Positions 12,950-25,000 of a DNA stretch of 64,000 nucleotides are shown here, one piece after another. The stretch lies in contig OZ017751.1 in assembly GCA_963969365.1 (NCBI GenBank), positions 2,790,001-2,854,000 of the forward strand, in the 5' to 3' direction. Source of the stretch: Asterochloris sp. CNOR1. Taxonomy: Eukaryota; Chlorophyta; Trebouxiophyceae; Trebouxiales; Trebouxiaceae. Under the pieces are notes generated by a model that had not been told where the DNA came from, did not search any database, and worked only from the letters and a program-made list of their open reading frames with translations. Numbering within the stretch: the stretch's first letter is position 1; each line of letters opens with the position of its first letter. A program made the translations under genes and the position numbers.

Positions 12950-13946
12950 GTGATTGATGACTTTGGCAATGTTGCAGACACACAAAGCACCTCTTGCCAT
13001 ACTGGCAGAGTGTACACTCTGCAGCTTACTGGTAAACAATCCTTGCAGCACAACATGCTCTACAGAGGTGGTGCTTAGCCACTAGAATAGGTGTATGATA
13101 AAGGGTCTTAGGGGGAGACATCAAGAGCAAAATCAAACCAAAGCAGGCAAGAAGTACACAGGTAGCAGCAAAATCAATTTGTCTTGGAGTACGCGCTGGA
13201 GGAACGGCCTAGATGGCAAACAGCGGCATGTTTTTGTGCAAAGATGCAGTAAGACTCAGCCGCTGTGCATGTCTCAGCAGCAATGAGCTTGGGCACAGAC
13301 ATGACACTGGTGGCCTGAGACCACATGCTGGCAATGTCATTTCAATGCTCAGTAGTAGCGGAAGGCGTTTGACGCACTCTCAGACATGGCAGCTGAGGCC
13401 ACCCTGCATGGTCGCAGCTGGCACATACCCCCAGCTGCAGCTAAGCCTGCCTGGCAAATGCATGATGCCACGAACAATACAAGTAACCTCAGGAGTCTTG
13501 AGATCAAGCGTTGTCCCTGCCCTACATGTTGTCCTTGCTTCTGCTTCATGCTTGAAAGTTGCAAGCAGCCCCAGATAGGGCAAACAAACATGGTCTCCGC
13601 GCCGGAAGTCTGAAGTCACATGCATACTGCATGCAAGCCCTGATTGGTCGGCAGTCTTCCACTGGCTGAGCACATTTGCTGGACTGCTGCCGTTCTCCAG
13701 GTTGACATGTAAGTCAGAGAGATTTACACGCAAAATTGCTTGCAAAAGTCGCAGCATCTATTCTTACAGATGCAACATGACTGGTCACTCATTTGGACTG
13801 TGCATCACTCTCTCAGCACCTGCAAGCTGGGCTGTCTCGCTGGGTTTGGTGCAATCTGGCTACCTGCTGACCATCTGCAGCTGGGCAAGGCTATCCTTGG
13901 GAAGCTTGCCTGCACAACAGGCAATGGAGCTGTTGGGCCTTGGCCA
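12950..13946. other. Convergent 3' gap between RPN3 and DXS
   Basis: About 1 kb between two stop codons that face each other; it must hold both 3' UTRs. No exon-like open frame with splice signals is seen. TGTAA, the polyadenylation signal known from green algae, occurs as TTACA on the plus strand near 13723, about 220 bases past the DXS stop on its strand, and is a plausible DXS poly(A) signal. Nothing else is recognised. Confidence -1.
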
Positions 13947-16900
13947 TCAACCATCAGACAACAAAAGGTTCAGGTGGTGTTGCTGCAAGGCTCTGCAGTA
14001 CCCATGGCCCACTTCTCTGTGCTCACCAAGCGTCTTGGCTGCTGTAGAAGCAACATCAAAGGCAGTAAGACCGGCTGCCGCCATCTGATCCTTCTGGCCG
14101 CCGTGCTCAATGAACCTGCACACAGCCAGGGACAAGTTGCTTTACATGCTAGGCCCAAGCTCAGCTTCATCAGGTGTGCTAAGCAGCTGCCCAATTTGAC
14201 ATGCCAGTGCTCACCCCGGAGTGCTTGGCTCGGTCCCTGGCCCATACACAGCTCAGGACACATGTATGGCAGATTGCAAAGGACTGGCGCACCTGTCAGG
14301 CAGGACCATTGGCCTGAACTTGACTTTGCCGTCATCCATGAGGCCGTCTAGGGCCATGAAGTGCTGCACGTGGGCGCCAAAGCCTCCCACTGCGCCCTCC
14401 TCGGCAGTGATGACCACAGAGTGCTCCCGGCACAGCTGGCGAACCAGCTCAATGTCCAGGGGCTTGCAGAAGCGCATGTCTGCAACAGTGGCACTGATGC
14501 CGATCTGCAAGGCAGGCACATGAGCAATGAGATGGGAGCTGAGCCAATGTCATGATAGTGCCCGTGCTCAACGAATATTGTGCTGGCGGAAGCATGTGTT
14601 ATCCACTCCCAGGGCGTGACACATGCCATCATTAGCTGAAGCCTTGGCAGCATTGGGGCCCAGGGTTCATGCGCAGAGCAGGCAATAGACTGCAGCTGCA
14701 AGGAAGACCCTGTGGGGCTTGCCAGCCACAGCCTGATGGCTACACACATGCCACAGGAATTTGTTAGAAACAGGACATCGAGAACAATCCCGGTCCTGCT
14801 AGGTGGACACTGGCATGGCGGAAGCTGAATGTGCCAGCCCTGCAGTGGAAACTTCGAAGCACAGCAGATGCATCTGCATTTACTGAGACTCCAAGATCAG
14901 GCTGACACAGCACCCACCTTCTGCAGCATGTCGGCAGCCTCTAGACAGGGATTGACCATGCTGCCATATCCCAGAAGAGCAACATCCTTGCCGCCTCGCC
15001 GAATCACTCCCTTCCCGACCTCAAGGGGGGTGCCCTTCAGGTTGCTGCTGATGCCCGCTGCAGCCAGGTCCACACCAATTCCGTTGCCTCTTGGAAACCT
15101 GCAGGTGCGTGAAGGTCACTATGGGTGGAGAGGTCTCAAAGACTAGTGGGCGCCTGCTGCATGAGCGGTCTTGTGCTGGAGGCAGCAAAGCGGTGGCAGG
15201 CAGTAGGTGCATGGGCATCAGCACTACACAAGCTGCCTGCCTATCTGCAGCATGACAGGATGGCACTTCACGATGCCACCAGGTTGCCCAGCATAGACAG
15301 ATAGAACGGAGATCAGATCCAGTCATGTTCATCTTCAGAGACCAAAATGCCAAGGCCCGGAGATGCTGGCGTGCTGAGCATTACAGGCGCATGCAGGCCA
15401 GACCAGATGTACAAAGCTCAAGAGCCCTGCGCGCTGTTGCCGCAGACAGTGAGGCAGCCCAACTTACGCAGGCAAATAATCTATCCCTAAGGTCCTTGCA
15501 CTTACGCAACACTGCAGCCACAGGGGGAAGCCACCAGCACTGCAGACAAGCTGCGAGCCTCATAGCAACAGGGTCTGCCATCACAGGCCACAGAGGTCAC
15601 CACCAGAGGCACAAACTCTGTCAGCCAAATACTAGAGACATGCCAAAAGCTCCACCTGAAGCAGGACGGCCGGTCATCAATGGCCACAGAGGTGGCCACC
15701 ATGTGCACCAGCTCAGCCTCATTGCTGGGGGCCATGACCACCATGTTGGGCAGGCAAGCCATGTAGGTGACGTCAAATGCTCCGCAGTGGGTCGCGCCAT
15801 CTGCCCCCACCAGGCCCCCACGGTCCATGGCAAACCGTACTGCAGGGGTCACAGCAAAGCTGAGCTGCATGCTGCAGGAGCGGTATCCTGCTCCACAGCA
15901 CGTCAGGTGCTGGGAGAGCGGTGTGGAACCCAAAACGCCCTGGCAAGGCACACTGCAGGGTGGGAAGGGGAAGGCAGGTGAGTTGGAACGAGCTGTGGCA
16001 GCAATGGTGGCAGAAGGTGCTGCAGAAGGCAGTAGAGTGCACCACAGGGGGAGGTATCGGGGCATAGCCAGGGCAAAGGCAGGCCGGAAAGGCAGGTGCA
16101 GTGTAGTCAAGCAGTGCAGCTGCAAGCTCGAGGTGCAGCACTGATCCCGCAGCCTGCAGCTGCGCTGTGCAGCTTGCGCAAGGTGCAGGCCTCCACATGT
16201 CACACAGGTGCATGCTGCTGCTGACTGCCATCCACGCAAGAGGCATCGCTGGCCCCACCAACACTGATGCCATGGCAAGACGCCTGTTGTTCATGACCTA
16301 CTATGCAGTAAACAGCATGGCTGGCGGCTGGCATAATAGCTTGATCGAGCCAGCAGGGATAGGCCCCACCTGGCAGCTTCTGAAGGGCGACATCATGAAC
16401 GACCTGGTCATACCCTCGTTGCAAGAAGGTGGAGTAGATCGCGCAAAAGGGCACCAGACCCTCACAGGACAGCCCTGCAGGCAGACAAGGAGCAATTCTG
16501 CATGCTGAGGGAAACTCCCCACAAAATGGAGCGTACTCGCAGCAACATCGCAGCGGGCCTAACTGCAGCAGTTGCACACTGCTCCAGAACCTCCTGTGCT
16601 TTATTGCCAGTGGTTATGCTGAGGCCGCCTCCACATTGATTTGACCCCACCCAGCTCAAATGAGGAAAGCTCACCCGCAGCAAACGTGACCGCGTGCTGC
16701 TCTGCAATGCCCACGTCAAAGGTCCGTTCGGGAAAGCGCTGCTCAAAGCGGTTCATGCCTGTCCCACCGCCCATGGCTGCATGGATGCCGATAATGCGGG
16801 AATCACGCTCAGCCTCAGCGATCAGGGCATCAGCGAAGAAATTGGTGTACGAGGGCACCTGCAGGAGTAAGAACTTTGCAGTGAGCCACAGCACGCGGCT

Positions 16901-19900
16901 TGGCTCGGGACTTCCTGAATGCACAGACATGACTGAGGGACACAAGCAACAGCCACAGACTGTAGTGAGCTAGGTGGCTGTGGCTTGTTTGGGGAGCTTT
17001 TGGGTGCCTGGCAATCCTCACAGCCATGCATGCAGTGACCTGCATGGGCAAGGCCTAGGCTGCGCCTGGCTGGCCAGCTTTGCGAGGCAGGAGGCATCTG
17101 GGTGAGCCTAGCAGGGCCTGTCAGAGGCAGCACCTCAATGGTGTGCGATCTGCTGCTTCTGCTTTGATTGTTGCGTGCGAGGCATGACAGATGCCAGGTG
17201 GCAACCCGGACAGGGGTCCCAACCGTCCAGCACAGGTTACTGACCACGGGCTTCTTCTTGTCCTGCTTGCCGGTCAAGGGGTCGTAGGGGCCCACGCCGT
17301 GCATCTTGTCGGAGGCACTCTCAGCAGGGAGGTAGCCCTTGCCCTTCTGGGTGATGATGTGAATCATCACGGGCCCCACAGTCTCTGTGGACTTGACCTC
17401 TGCAGAATGCCAGCAACCCAATGTCAGCCAGGTAGCAGACAAGGAAGGAGGAGGGGTTCAGTCCTGGTGATATGCGGCGAAGCCCAAGCATTACTGATCG
17501 AGGCCTTGCTGCCACCGCTGCTGAACTGGTGGGCAGCTCAGGTAACACCATCAGATGTGACATGTCAGTGCTGGCAGCCGCCAGCCCTCAAAGTCTGGCC
17601 AGGATGCTCACCATTGACCAGGGTGTTTGCCTGAACGGCACCTTCCAGCACCACCACCTATTTGCTGGCAGCAGGGTCCACCTCCAGTCACAGCCGCCAC
17701 CCCTCACTCAATACAGCAGCGCACCTCACCTCATGAAACATGCTGACCTCTGCCACAGCCATCACCCTTCAGCTTGGCAGCAAGCCAACCTTCTGACACA
17801 TCTACATCTGCTCATGTCACCCTCACCTTCCAGCACAGCCACCAGGTCATCCATGTTGTGGCCATCAATGGGGCCAATGTAGTACAGCCCCAACTCCTCA
17901 AATAGCGTCGACCCTGAGCCAGAAATCATGCCACGCGCATACTCGTCAATCTTGGCTGTTGCTTCCTGCAGGGCATGGTGCCAGAGGTGGCTGCGGCATA
18001 GGTGCCTGCTGTACAGCAAGATGCGTGCCAGCTTGGGGAAGCAAGCACAGGGGCTAGAAGTGCATTGCAATCTGTGCCAGAATGGAAACTCTGATTGCAC
18101 TGTGGTGCATGCTGCTGTTCTGCAACTTGCCGGCAAACGGCTCAAAGTCAGCCACATGGTCACGGCGTCTCAGGCCACCAGCAGATGTGCAAAGCACTCA
18201 TGTGCAAGCACACAGGCCATGCATGAACAGCATTGCAGCTGGAGGTTGCCAAGTGGCAGCCTGCTTGCAGCGGGCACTGCGGCCCTCAAATGTTCATCTG
18301 CACCAACAAAACAGGCAGGCTCTCATGTGGCAGTCCACTTAAACCAGGCGGCCCAGGCCTCCAGGTGACCCCCTTGAATTCTCTTTGTGCCAACGAAGCC
18401 TGAGAAATCCTACGCAAGGCGGGCAACATTGTTCTTATGGTTCCTTGGCTGTCACCCACCTGGAAAGGCTCTGGCAGCTGCTTGGTCACGCCCTTGGCAA
18501 TCTCACGCAGCTCGCGCAGAGGCCTGTTGGCCTGCAGGCGCCCCAGAGCACCAGACAGGGCCCCCACAGGAGCCTGATTCTGGCCATTATACTGCGTGGG
18601 GAGAGAGACCTGCAGGCCAGGGGGCAAGCAGCTTTCACTGCAGCTTCGCTCTGTTGGAAGGATGAGACCGTGCTGAGTGAGGTGGGAACCTGCAGTTCAG
18701 GGGAACCCCTGCGCCACAAAACCAGCAGTCACAAGATCTACTGAAGGTTCAAAAGCGCCCACTGAGGTGAGAGACCTGCAGCCCAGGGGCACAACAACAT
18801 GACAGACTTGTTCTGTTTTGTGTCTTAGCAGACTCCATTGCCAGAAGGAAGTTGTGCTGCATGTGGAGAGAGACTGCAGGGACAGGGGCATACCAGTACC
18901 ACAAGAGCAGCAGGAGCAACACTTCAGAGTGCCCAACATACTCTGGCAGTCTCAGAGCAAGCTGTTCAAACCTCCAGGTTGGTGCAGAAAGCTGCCAGGG
19001 CAAAGCAATCATGGCTCAAAGTATGTGGCACTCCGTTGGAGTCACGGCCAAGCTGCGATCTTGCAGTGTCCACTCCACAGCAAGCCATTAGACAGCAGGT
19101 ATGCTGAGCATGCAGATTGGCGGCTGAGGCCAGCAAGGGGTTTGCCATGCCGTGCGTTCATGCTGGCTGATGTTCAGGATCATGTGCTCAGAGGCAGCCC
19201 CCACACCAACAGCAATTACGCAGGCAAAGGCCGCAGCACAGTGGCAAAGTGCTGTGGTCACCTGCTGGTTGTCATTCAGGATCACGATGACGTTCTTGTC
19301 TAGGAAGCCTGCATGGTTCATGGCCTCATATGCCATGCCGCCCGTGATGGCACCGTCTCCAATCACCGCAATGCAATTGTTCTTCCGGCCCTGCAGACAT
19401 CAGGCGGCTGTTAGCCAACAGTGGAAATCCATGGGCGGAGCTATTGTGAGCTACTTCGAGCTTGTTTGGACTCAACAGTGCCACCAGCGCCCGGGTAAGC
19501 CTGTTTTTGCTCAGGGCAGGTGCAACCCAATTCTGGATGAATTTGGACCTTGCTCGCCCTCTCTCTGCACACAATCAAGCAGCCATCTCCAGCACGCTCC
19601 ATGCACTACGTCCAGTCCCTGCAAACCATACTTAGAGCAGCATAGGCCCTGAAGTTCTCGAGCTGCCTTCTCTCAGCACAGGCTGACTCCACAGAGTTGC
19701 GCCCCTACGGACAATGCAGCCACGGATAGAAGAGTCGGAAAGCGTCTGATAACTCAGATGTTCTTGCTGCTGCTGACTCAGCACCATGACTAGTACTCTA
19801 GCAGTCTCTCCTCGCCGTCATTCCCCAGGACAAATAGATAGAAGTGGCCACAGGCATGGCGTCTGCTGCATGCACTGGCTGCGAGGCATGCAGAATGCAC

Positions 19901-21717
19901 AGCCCTTGGCGGCTACTGCCACACTCTGCGCCATGCCGACCTTTCAACAGGCTGACAGACAACCTTGCAGGCATTGTCATGGGTAGGACCCAGGGTGCTT
20001 GCTGAGAGAAGGGCAGCCTGCTCCAGCAGAAAGCTCACCTTAAAGTCTGCAGCCACAGACATGCCCAGCGCAGCTGAAATGGAAGTAGAGCTGTGCCCTG
20101 CGCCAAAGGGATCGTACTCTGACTCGTCCCGCTTGGTGAAGCCAGAGATCCCATTGGACTGCCGAATGGAGGACATCTTGCCTCGCCTGCCTGTCAAGAT
20201 CTTGTGGGGGTAGGCCTGTAGTCAAGACATGTTGTCTTGGAGCAGGACCTGAAGCAGGCCGGCCTGTGAGGGGCTGGCCTCCCAGGTGCAGATGTAGATA
20301 ATGTGCATGCCCAGGCATCGCCCAGCGGTTGAGGGCAGTTGTGACCTGGCTTAGTCAGTAGCGCTCCGCATAGAGACGTCTGGCCTACTACAGCTCTCTG
20401 CAGAGCATGCTGGGCCCCTGGGGCTGGCAAGCTTTGGATGTGGCATCGACCTGGTCTCAGCTGAGCGCCTCCCTGGCACCAGACTCAGCTGCAGCAAAGA
20501 TTTGCACAGGCCCTTAAGAGGGCCTTATCCTGGTATCTCTGCACAGCAGCACTAGTCCTTCAACCATCCCATCTTAGAAGCATAGTGGGGAAGCCCTTGA
20601 CAGGCAGCAGCCTGCCATAAGAGTGCCCACTCACCCAGGCTGCATGGAGAAAGCTCATCTGGTGGCCGCAGCCTCGAAGCAGAGACCGTGCCCAATCGGC
20701 AGGTCCCTCCTGGTGCAGAGCTTTGTATAGCCCCTGCCTCCTCCAGTGCAAGCATCCATGTAGTGAGCATCACCTGGTGCCCCACGTCAAAGATGATCTT
20801 GTCCTCTGGGGTGTTGAACACATAGTGCAGCGCCACAGTGAGGTCTGTGACCCCCAGGCTGGCTCCCAAGTGCCCTCCCGTGTGGCTGACGGTGTGAATC
20901 ACGTCCTGTCTGATTTCCTGGGCCAGCTGCTTGAGCTGGCGGCGGTTGAAATTCTTAATGTGGACGGGGTAATTGACAGTGTCCAGCAGGGGGGTTGCTG
21001 GGCGGCGAGGTGTCTCAGAGTCAAAGTCCTGCAGGTACACTTGACGAAGTGGCAGCCTTCTGCAAGATGTATGTGTGCTCTGAGAGCCGCAAGCTGGTGC
21101 AGCTCAGCTTCATAGACTTTTGCCCAGGCAGCTAGGGAGAAGCCTGCAAAACGAGCTCAGACCACTGCCTGCAGCTCCCCAGCATTATGCCCAGGCTATG
21201 TTGCTTGCCAGCTTGATGTAAGGTGAGCTGCATAGCAGCATGCAGAGCCGCAGGCAGCCAGATGTTCAGGTAGGCAGTGTATGGATGCAGACGGGCTGCA
21301 TTTTGCTCACTCTGGCAATGTGTGTGAGGAGACAAGTTGCTCTGCTCTGTTTTAGGCATAGGCAGTCAAGCAGCATGGCAGCCAAGCAACTGCCTGTGCT
21401 GGATGCCAATCAGTGTCTGCAGTCCAGGTGTGCACCTCCAGCTCATCCATGGACAGCTTATCCAGCCTATCATTGCCATTGCTGCCGCCTGACAGAGGTC
21501 CATTCACAGGGGATGCCTTGGCAATGGTCTGCACTGGGGTGCGAGCACGCTTGGTGCCTCGAGTCCTAATGGGCAGGCCCTGCTTGACAAGCGCAGAGCC
21601 CTGTCTCAACCCTGCAGGCCATGTGTCAATGGCAATGTGAGTGACAAGGTGACATACCTTCACGCAGACACTGCTTTGCTGGCAGTCAATGGGCGATGCA
21701 GGCATAAGGTGAGTCAT
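13947..21717 (-). CDS. DXS: 1-deoxy-D-xylulose-5-phosphate synthase, plastid MEP pathway
   Basis: Thiamine-diphosphate enzyme joining pyruvate and glyceraldehyde 3-phosphate, the first step of plastid isoprenoid synthesis. Thirteen exons (minus strand): 21717-21436, 21028-20774, 20215-20039, 19390-19262, 18607-18460, 17965-17827, 17399-17245, 16858-16675, 16474-16370, 15839-15656, 15098-14918, 14504-14293, 14115-13947; about 773 residues. Exon 1 is a Ser/Arg/Lys-rich leader typical of plastid import; its start is the least certain (ATG at 21717 or 21705). Conserved motifs are all present: [29 protein letters not shown], the ThDP site [17 protein letters not shown] with [66 protein letters not shown] and RPMVLPDR. 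The exon at 18607 enters two bases short of the expected frame (see findings). Intron 4 holds decayed copies of the exon 5 acceptor. The identification is certain; the end at 13947 fits the family (KTLGEHRE). Confidence -1.
18600..18885 (-). repeat. Decayed tandem copies of the DXS exon 5 acceptor
   Basis: On the minus strand the true acceptor CTGCAG|GTCTCTCCCCACGC lies at 18608. Similar CCTGCAG-plus-TCTCTC or related edges recur at about 18691, 18776 and 18874, at steps of about 83, 85 and 98 bases. The copy at 18874 reads CTGCAGTCTCTCTCCACATG, the nearest match to the exon start; the one at 18776 keeps CTGCAGGTCTCTCACC. None has an open frame that would give a DXS-like peptide, so they are treated as intron remnants. 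Confidence -1.
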
Positions 21718-22082
21718 TGTGAAAGGCCTCACCTGCAACAGGCAATGCGACACCTCTGCGTGACCCCTGCAAGCACACAACTTATGCGTGACTAGATTGT
21801 ATGCAGGGCGCTGGCACAGATACAAAGCATCCAAAAGTTCACCTTGGCCTCTACAGGCTGTACCGAACCAAGTTTCATGCTGTTGCAATGCCACGGTCAA
21901 TTCGCCACTGTCGGCTTCAGAAGGCTGGCCTGCGTTCAAGCATCAGATGCACTGGACTGCTCAGTGTCAGCCAGTGCCGCTGGACTCCGGGTGGTTTTCT
22001 GCAGATCTATGTTGCTAAGCTCTTTTGCTTTCTTGCGTCGGGGATTTTTACTGGATCTGTGGGTGACGGAGACACAGCAGGC
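21718..22082. promoter_or_regulatory. Divergent promoter gap of DXS and the GAF/membrane gene
   Basis: The gap is 365 bases between the inferred start codons. It must hold two promoters unless the 5' UTRs extend into introns. No convincing TATA box or known light or isoprenoid element was recognised. Open frames run through it on both strands (for example 21717-21939 minus), so either start could lie further out. Confidence -1.
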
Positions 22083-25000
22083 ATGGATTTGGTGGCTAAG
22101 AGGCTTCTGGAAGCCCTTGTTTCTGGCAGGCAGCTGCCTGTCGCCTGCTGGCCTTCGTGCCTCCCTGGAGGGAGTCTCAGGTACTGTTCATGGTGTCCCT
22201 AGATCAAGAGCTCAAGCTGTGACGAGGTTTGTGCACCTGCAGTGTGGCCATTCTTGAGCAGAATGAGGGAGTGCTAATCGAAGCATCAGACATCATGGCC
22301 GGTCCAGGCTACTTCAAATTGCGCCTGCACTCAGCTGATACCAGGTGTGCCCCTAGTGATGAGGTCAAAGTGCTGTCATGCACCTGATACATGCCGACAA
22401 GCGATCAGCCGCTGCACCACCGTTTGGATGCCCTGCAGCACGGGACAGGCTGCAATGCTGGGGCGGCATGAGGCCAGCATACCAATCATAGCGGGGAACA
22501 AGGAGACGCTGCTGGGCGTGCTCTGCCTGATCTGTAGGCCCACTCAGGCACTGGATGCCAGGTATGCGCTTCTGCCAGCCCCTGCCGTCTGGTTGTGATG
22601 GGCTGCATTTGGTCCTGCACAGCCTGAATACAGTAGTCTTCTCTGTCCGTCACAATGGCCAAAATTCCATCAGTCTGCCATGTACATGCGACTCTCATGG
22701 GCAGGATGTGGTCGTGTGGCGTATGCTGCACACCTGCTGCAGGTGGTCCGGCCTTGCTTAAGGGCCCCTCTGTTCATGATTTTGGCCCATTATCTCAGGA
22801 ACCCAAGCTCGACAGCGTCACATCTCCAGCCGGTGGACGGCCTGGACTGCACGTATCTCCTGCAGGCACCTCGGGCAGCTGCAACAGCTGGCAGCAGCCA
22901 TGGCGCCCGGCTTTTTGCAGGCCACCCATGACCTGCGGGAGTCAGTTGTACACTATGTCCTGCAGCCCATGTGCGGACTGACCCACCCAGCAGGTCGCAA
23001 GCGGCCCCTGCCTGCCAGCAACCCCACTCATGACAGGCGAGCTGCCTGCCATAGGAAGTGTGACAGCTGTGGCCTGCTGCAACAGCTGCCTCTTCTGCTG
23101 ACCATGGAGGCAGCTCCTCACATACAGGGAGCCTTGCTGCTCCACAGTCTTGAACTGCTTCCTGTGTGAGCCAACTGATGCACTGCTGAGCATAGCAGCT
23201 TTCAATTCAGCTTACAGCAGACTGCCATCACTTCACACAGCAGATGAAGCTGCATCAGCTGCAGCCTGTTCTTCATAGGGCTGGCCACACAGTCCAGCTG
23301 GTGTAGGTACACCTCTTTTGAGGAGCTTCCAAAGCTGGGGGCGCCGTCCAGTGGAGCAAGGCATGCCGTGCCCCTATTCCCAGGCTGCATTGCCTCTGAC
23401 GAGGCTGTCAATCTGCACTGCCACCGCACAGGTGTGGGGACAGTTCAGATCAGATTGCTGATGCACAAGACCTGTCCAGTGAGGCAGGTCACCAGCCATG
23501 TCCTGGGCCCCTGCCCTGCCTGCTCACCTGCAGGTGTGGTGACAGCTTGGGACCAAGCAGCAGACGGTGCAGATGGGATGTTGCTCAGAGCGGTGCAGAG
23601 CTGGCCGATGCCACCTGTGGCATGTTGCGTCCCGCCTGAGTTCCAGTACTCTGCCTGTTTGCAGGTGCAACAAAAGGGTGGATGGGGGCCCTCCAGATGC
23701 AGGAGGCCCGTCTGGCAGTGCAGGGACCTGCGGGCGCCAGTACTCTGGTCAAGGGGAGGCCACCCGCGCAGCAGCGCACGCTCGGCTGGCCGAGGCGGCT
23801 GCGGTGCTCTCTGATGGGGAGGGGGTTTCCCAGGCAAGCTGTCAGCTTGCAGCTGCCCTTTCACTCTGCCAGTGCAATGCAAGCGTCTCCCAGGCAGTGG
23901 CTTTCTCGACCAGGCCGCAGTAGCTTTGTGGCCCACAAAGTGCAGTCAACAGCAGCTTTGTAGTTACTACGCTCATCCATCTGCCTCGTCCCAGGAAGCT
24001 CACCGATCTGCAAGTCTCTTTGTGCTCACCTGATGCCTGCAGCAGTGAGCTGCAGTCAGGTGAATAGGCCCTGCCTCTGCCACCAATTAGAGAGGGAAGT
24101 CTGGTGCAGACCCTTGACAAGCATGCCCAGCCATGATGCTGCCTGAGCTGCAGGATGGGCACGCGGAGGGCAGCCCGCCTGCTGCAGACTGTTTGGGCTG
24201 GAGCTCTTCTAGCTGCACATCGGGTGGTGCAGTGGCAAACGCTGATGGGCACGATTCAGAGGACCCAGCTCACCATCACCACAACCTGGAGTTGCCCCAC
24301 CGCCCGCTTGAGCTGTTGGCCCCACATTCGCCAGACAAGAGCAAACAGGGCCCCCCAGTGTCAGCCGATGTGGAGCTGTCGGCCCCCAGGCCGTCAGACA
24401 AATGCAAGGAGGCCCCCTTGCTGTCGGCTGAGGGCCACAGCGCTGCAAGCTCTGTGGACAGCAGGTGGGCCAGAAGAGGTCTCAGGCGCCGGTCCAGCGC
24501 TGGCCAGGACAGCGACCTCAGCAGCCTACGCATGCGATTCTCAGCCCCCAGCGAGAGCGGCAAGTCAAGCAGCCCGCAGACGGGGCTGTCCAAAGCCAGA
24601 GTAGCGAGCAAGGCAGGGAGGCACCCTCCTGGGCAGAGCATGGTGGCCCAGGAATGTACTGTGGCGCCACCCCTGCGCCAGCACCCCTGGCTGCTGAACT
24701 TCTGGGACCCAGGTGAGGCACATCAGACCTGCCAGCCAGCTTGATCTGGCTGCCCTCTCACATCTGGGTAGGGTCAAAGGCCCACTGTGGCGCCCTACCT
24801 CGAACAGCATGCAAGGCCGCTGCATGTGTGGAATCCAGGTCATCTGCAGTCATTCTGTGTCTCTTGCTGGTATGTCTCTACAGCTGCATCCTTTGGCGTT
24901 GTCACTCAGGCTGCGTGGTCTGCGCCTCCTGTTTTGCAGAAGCATGCCTGTCACACACAGTGCCCAGGCGTTGTCTGCCCAACACCTGTTCTGGTGTGTT

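Noticed and set aside
24889-24990. Open frame ASFGVVTQAAW as a coding exon
   Set aside because: It resembles the real exon at 25033 and gives the wrong phase to the exons that follow; treated as a ghost copy.
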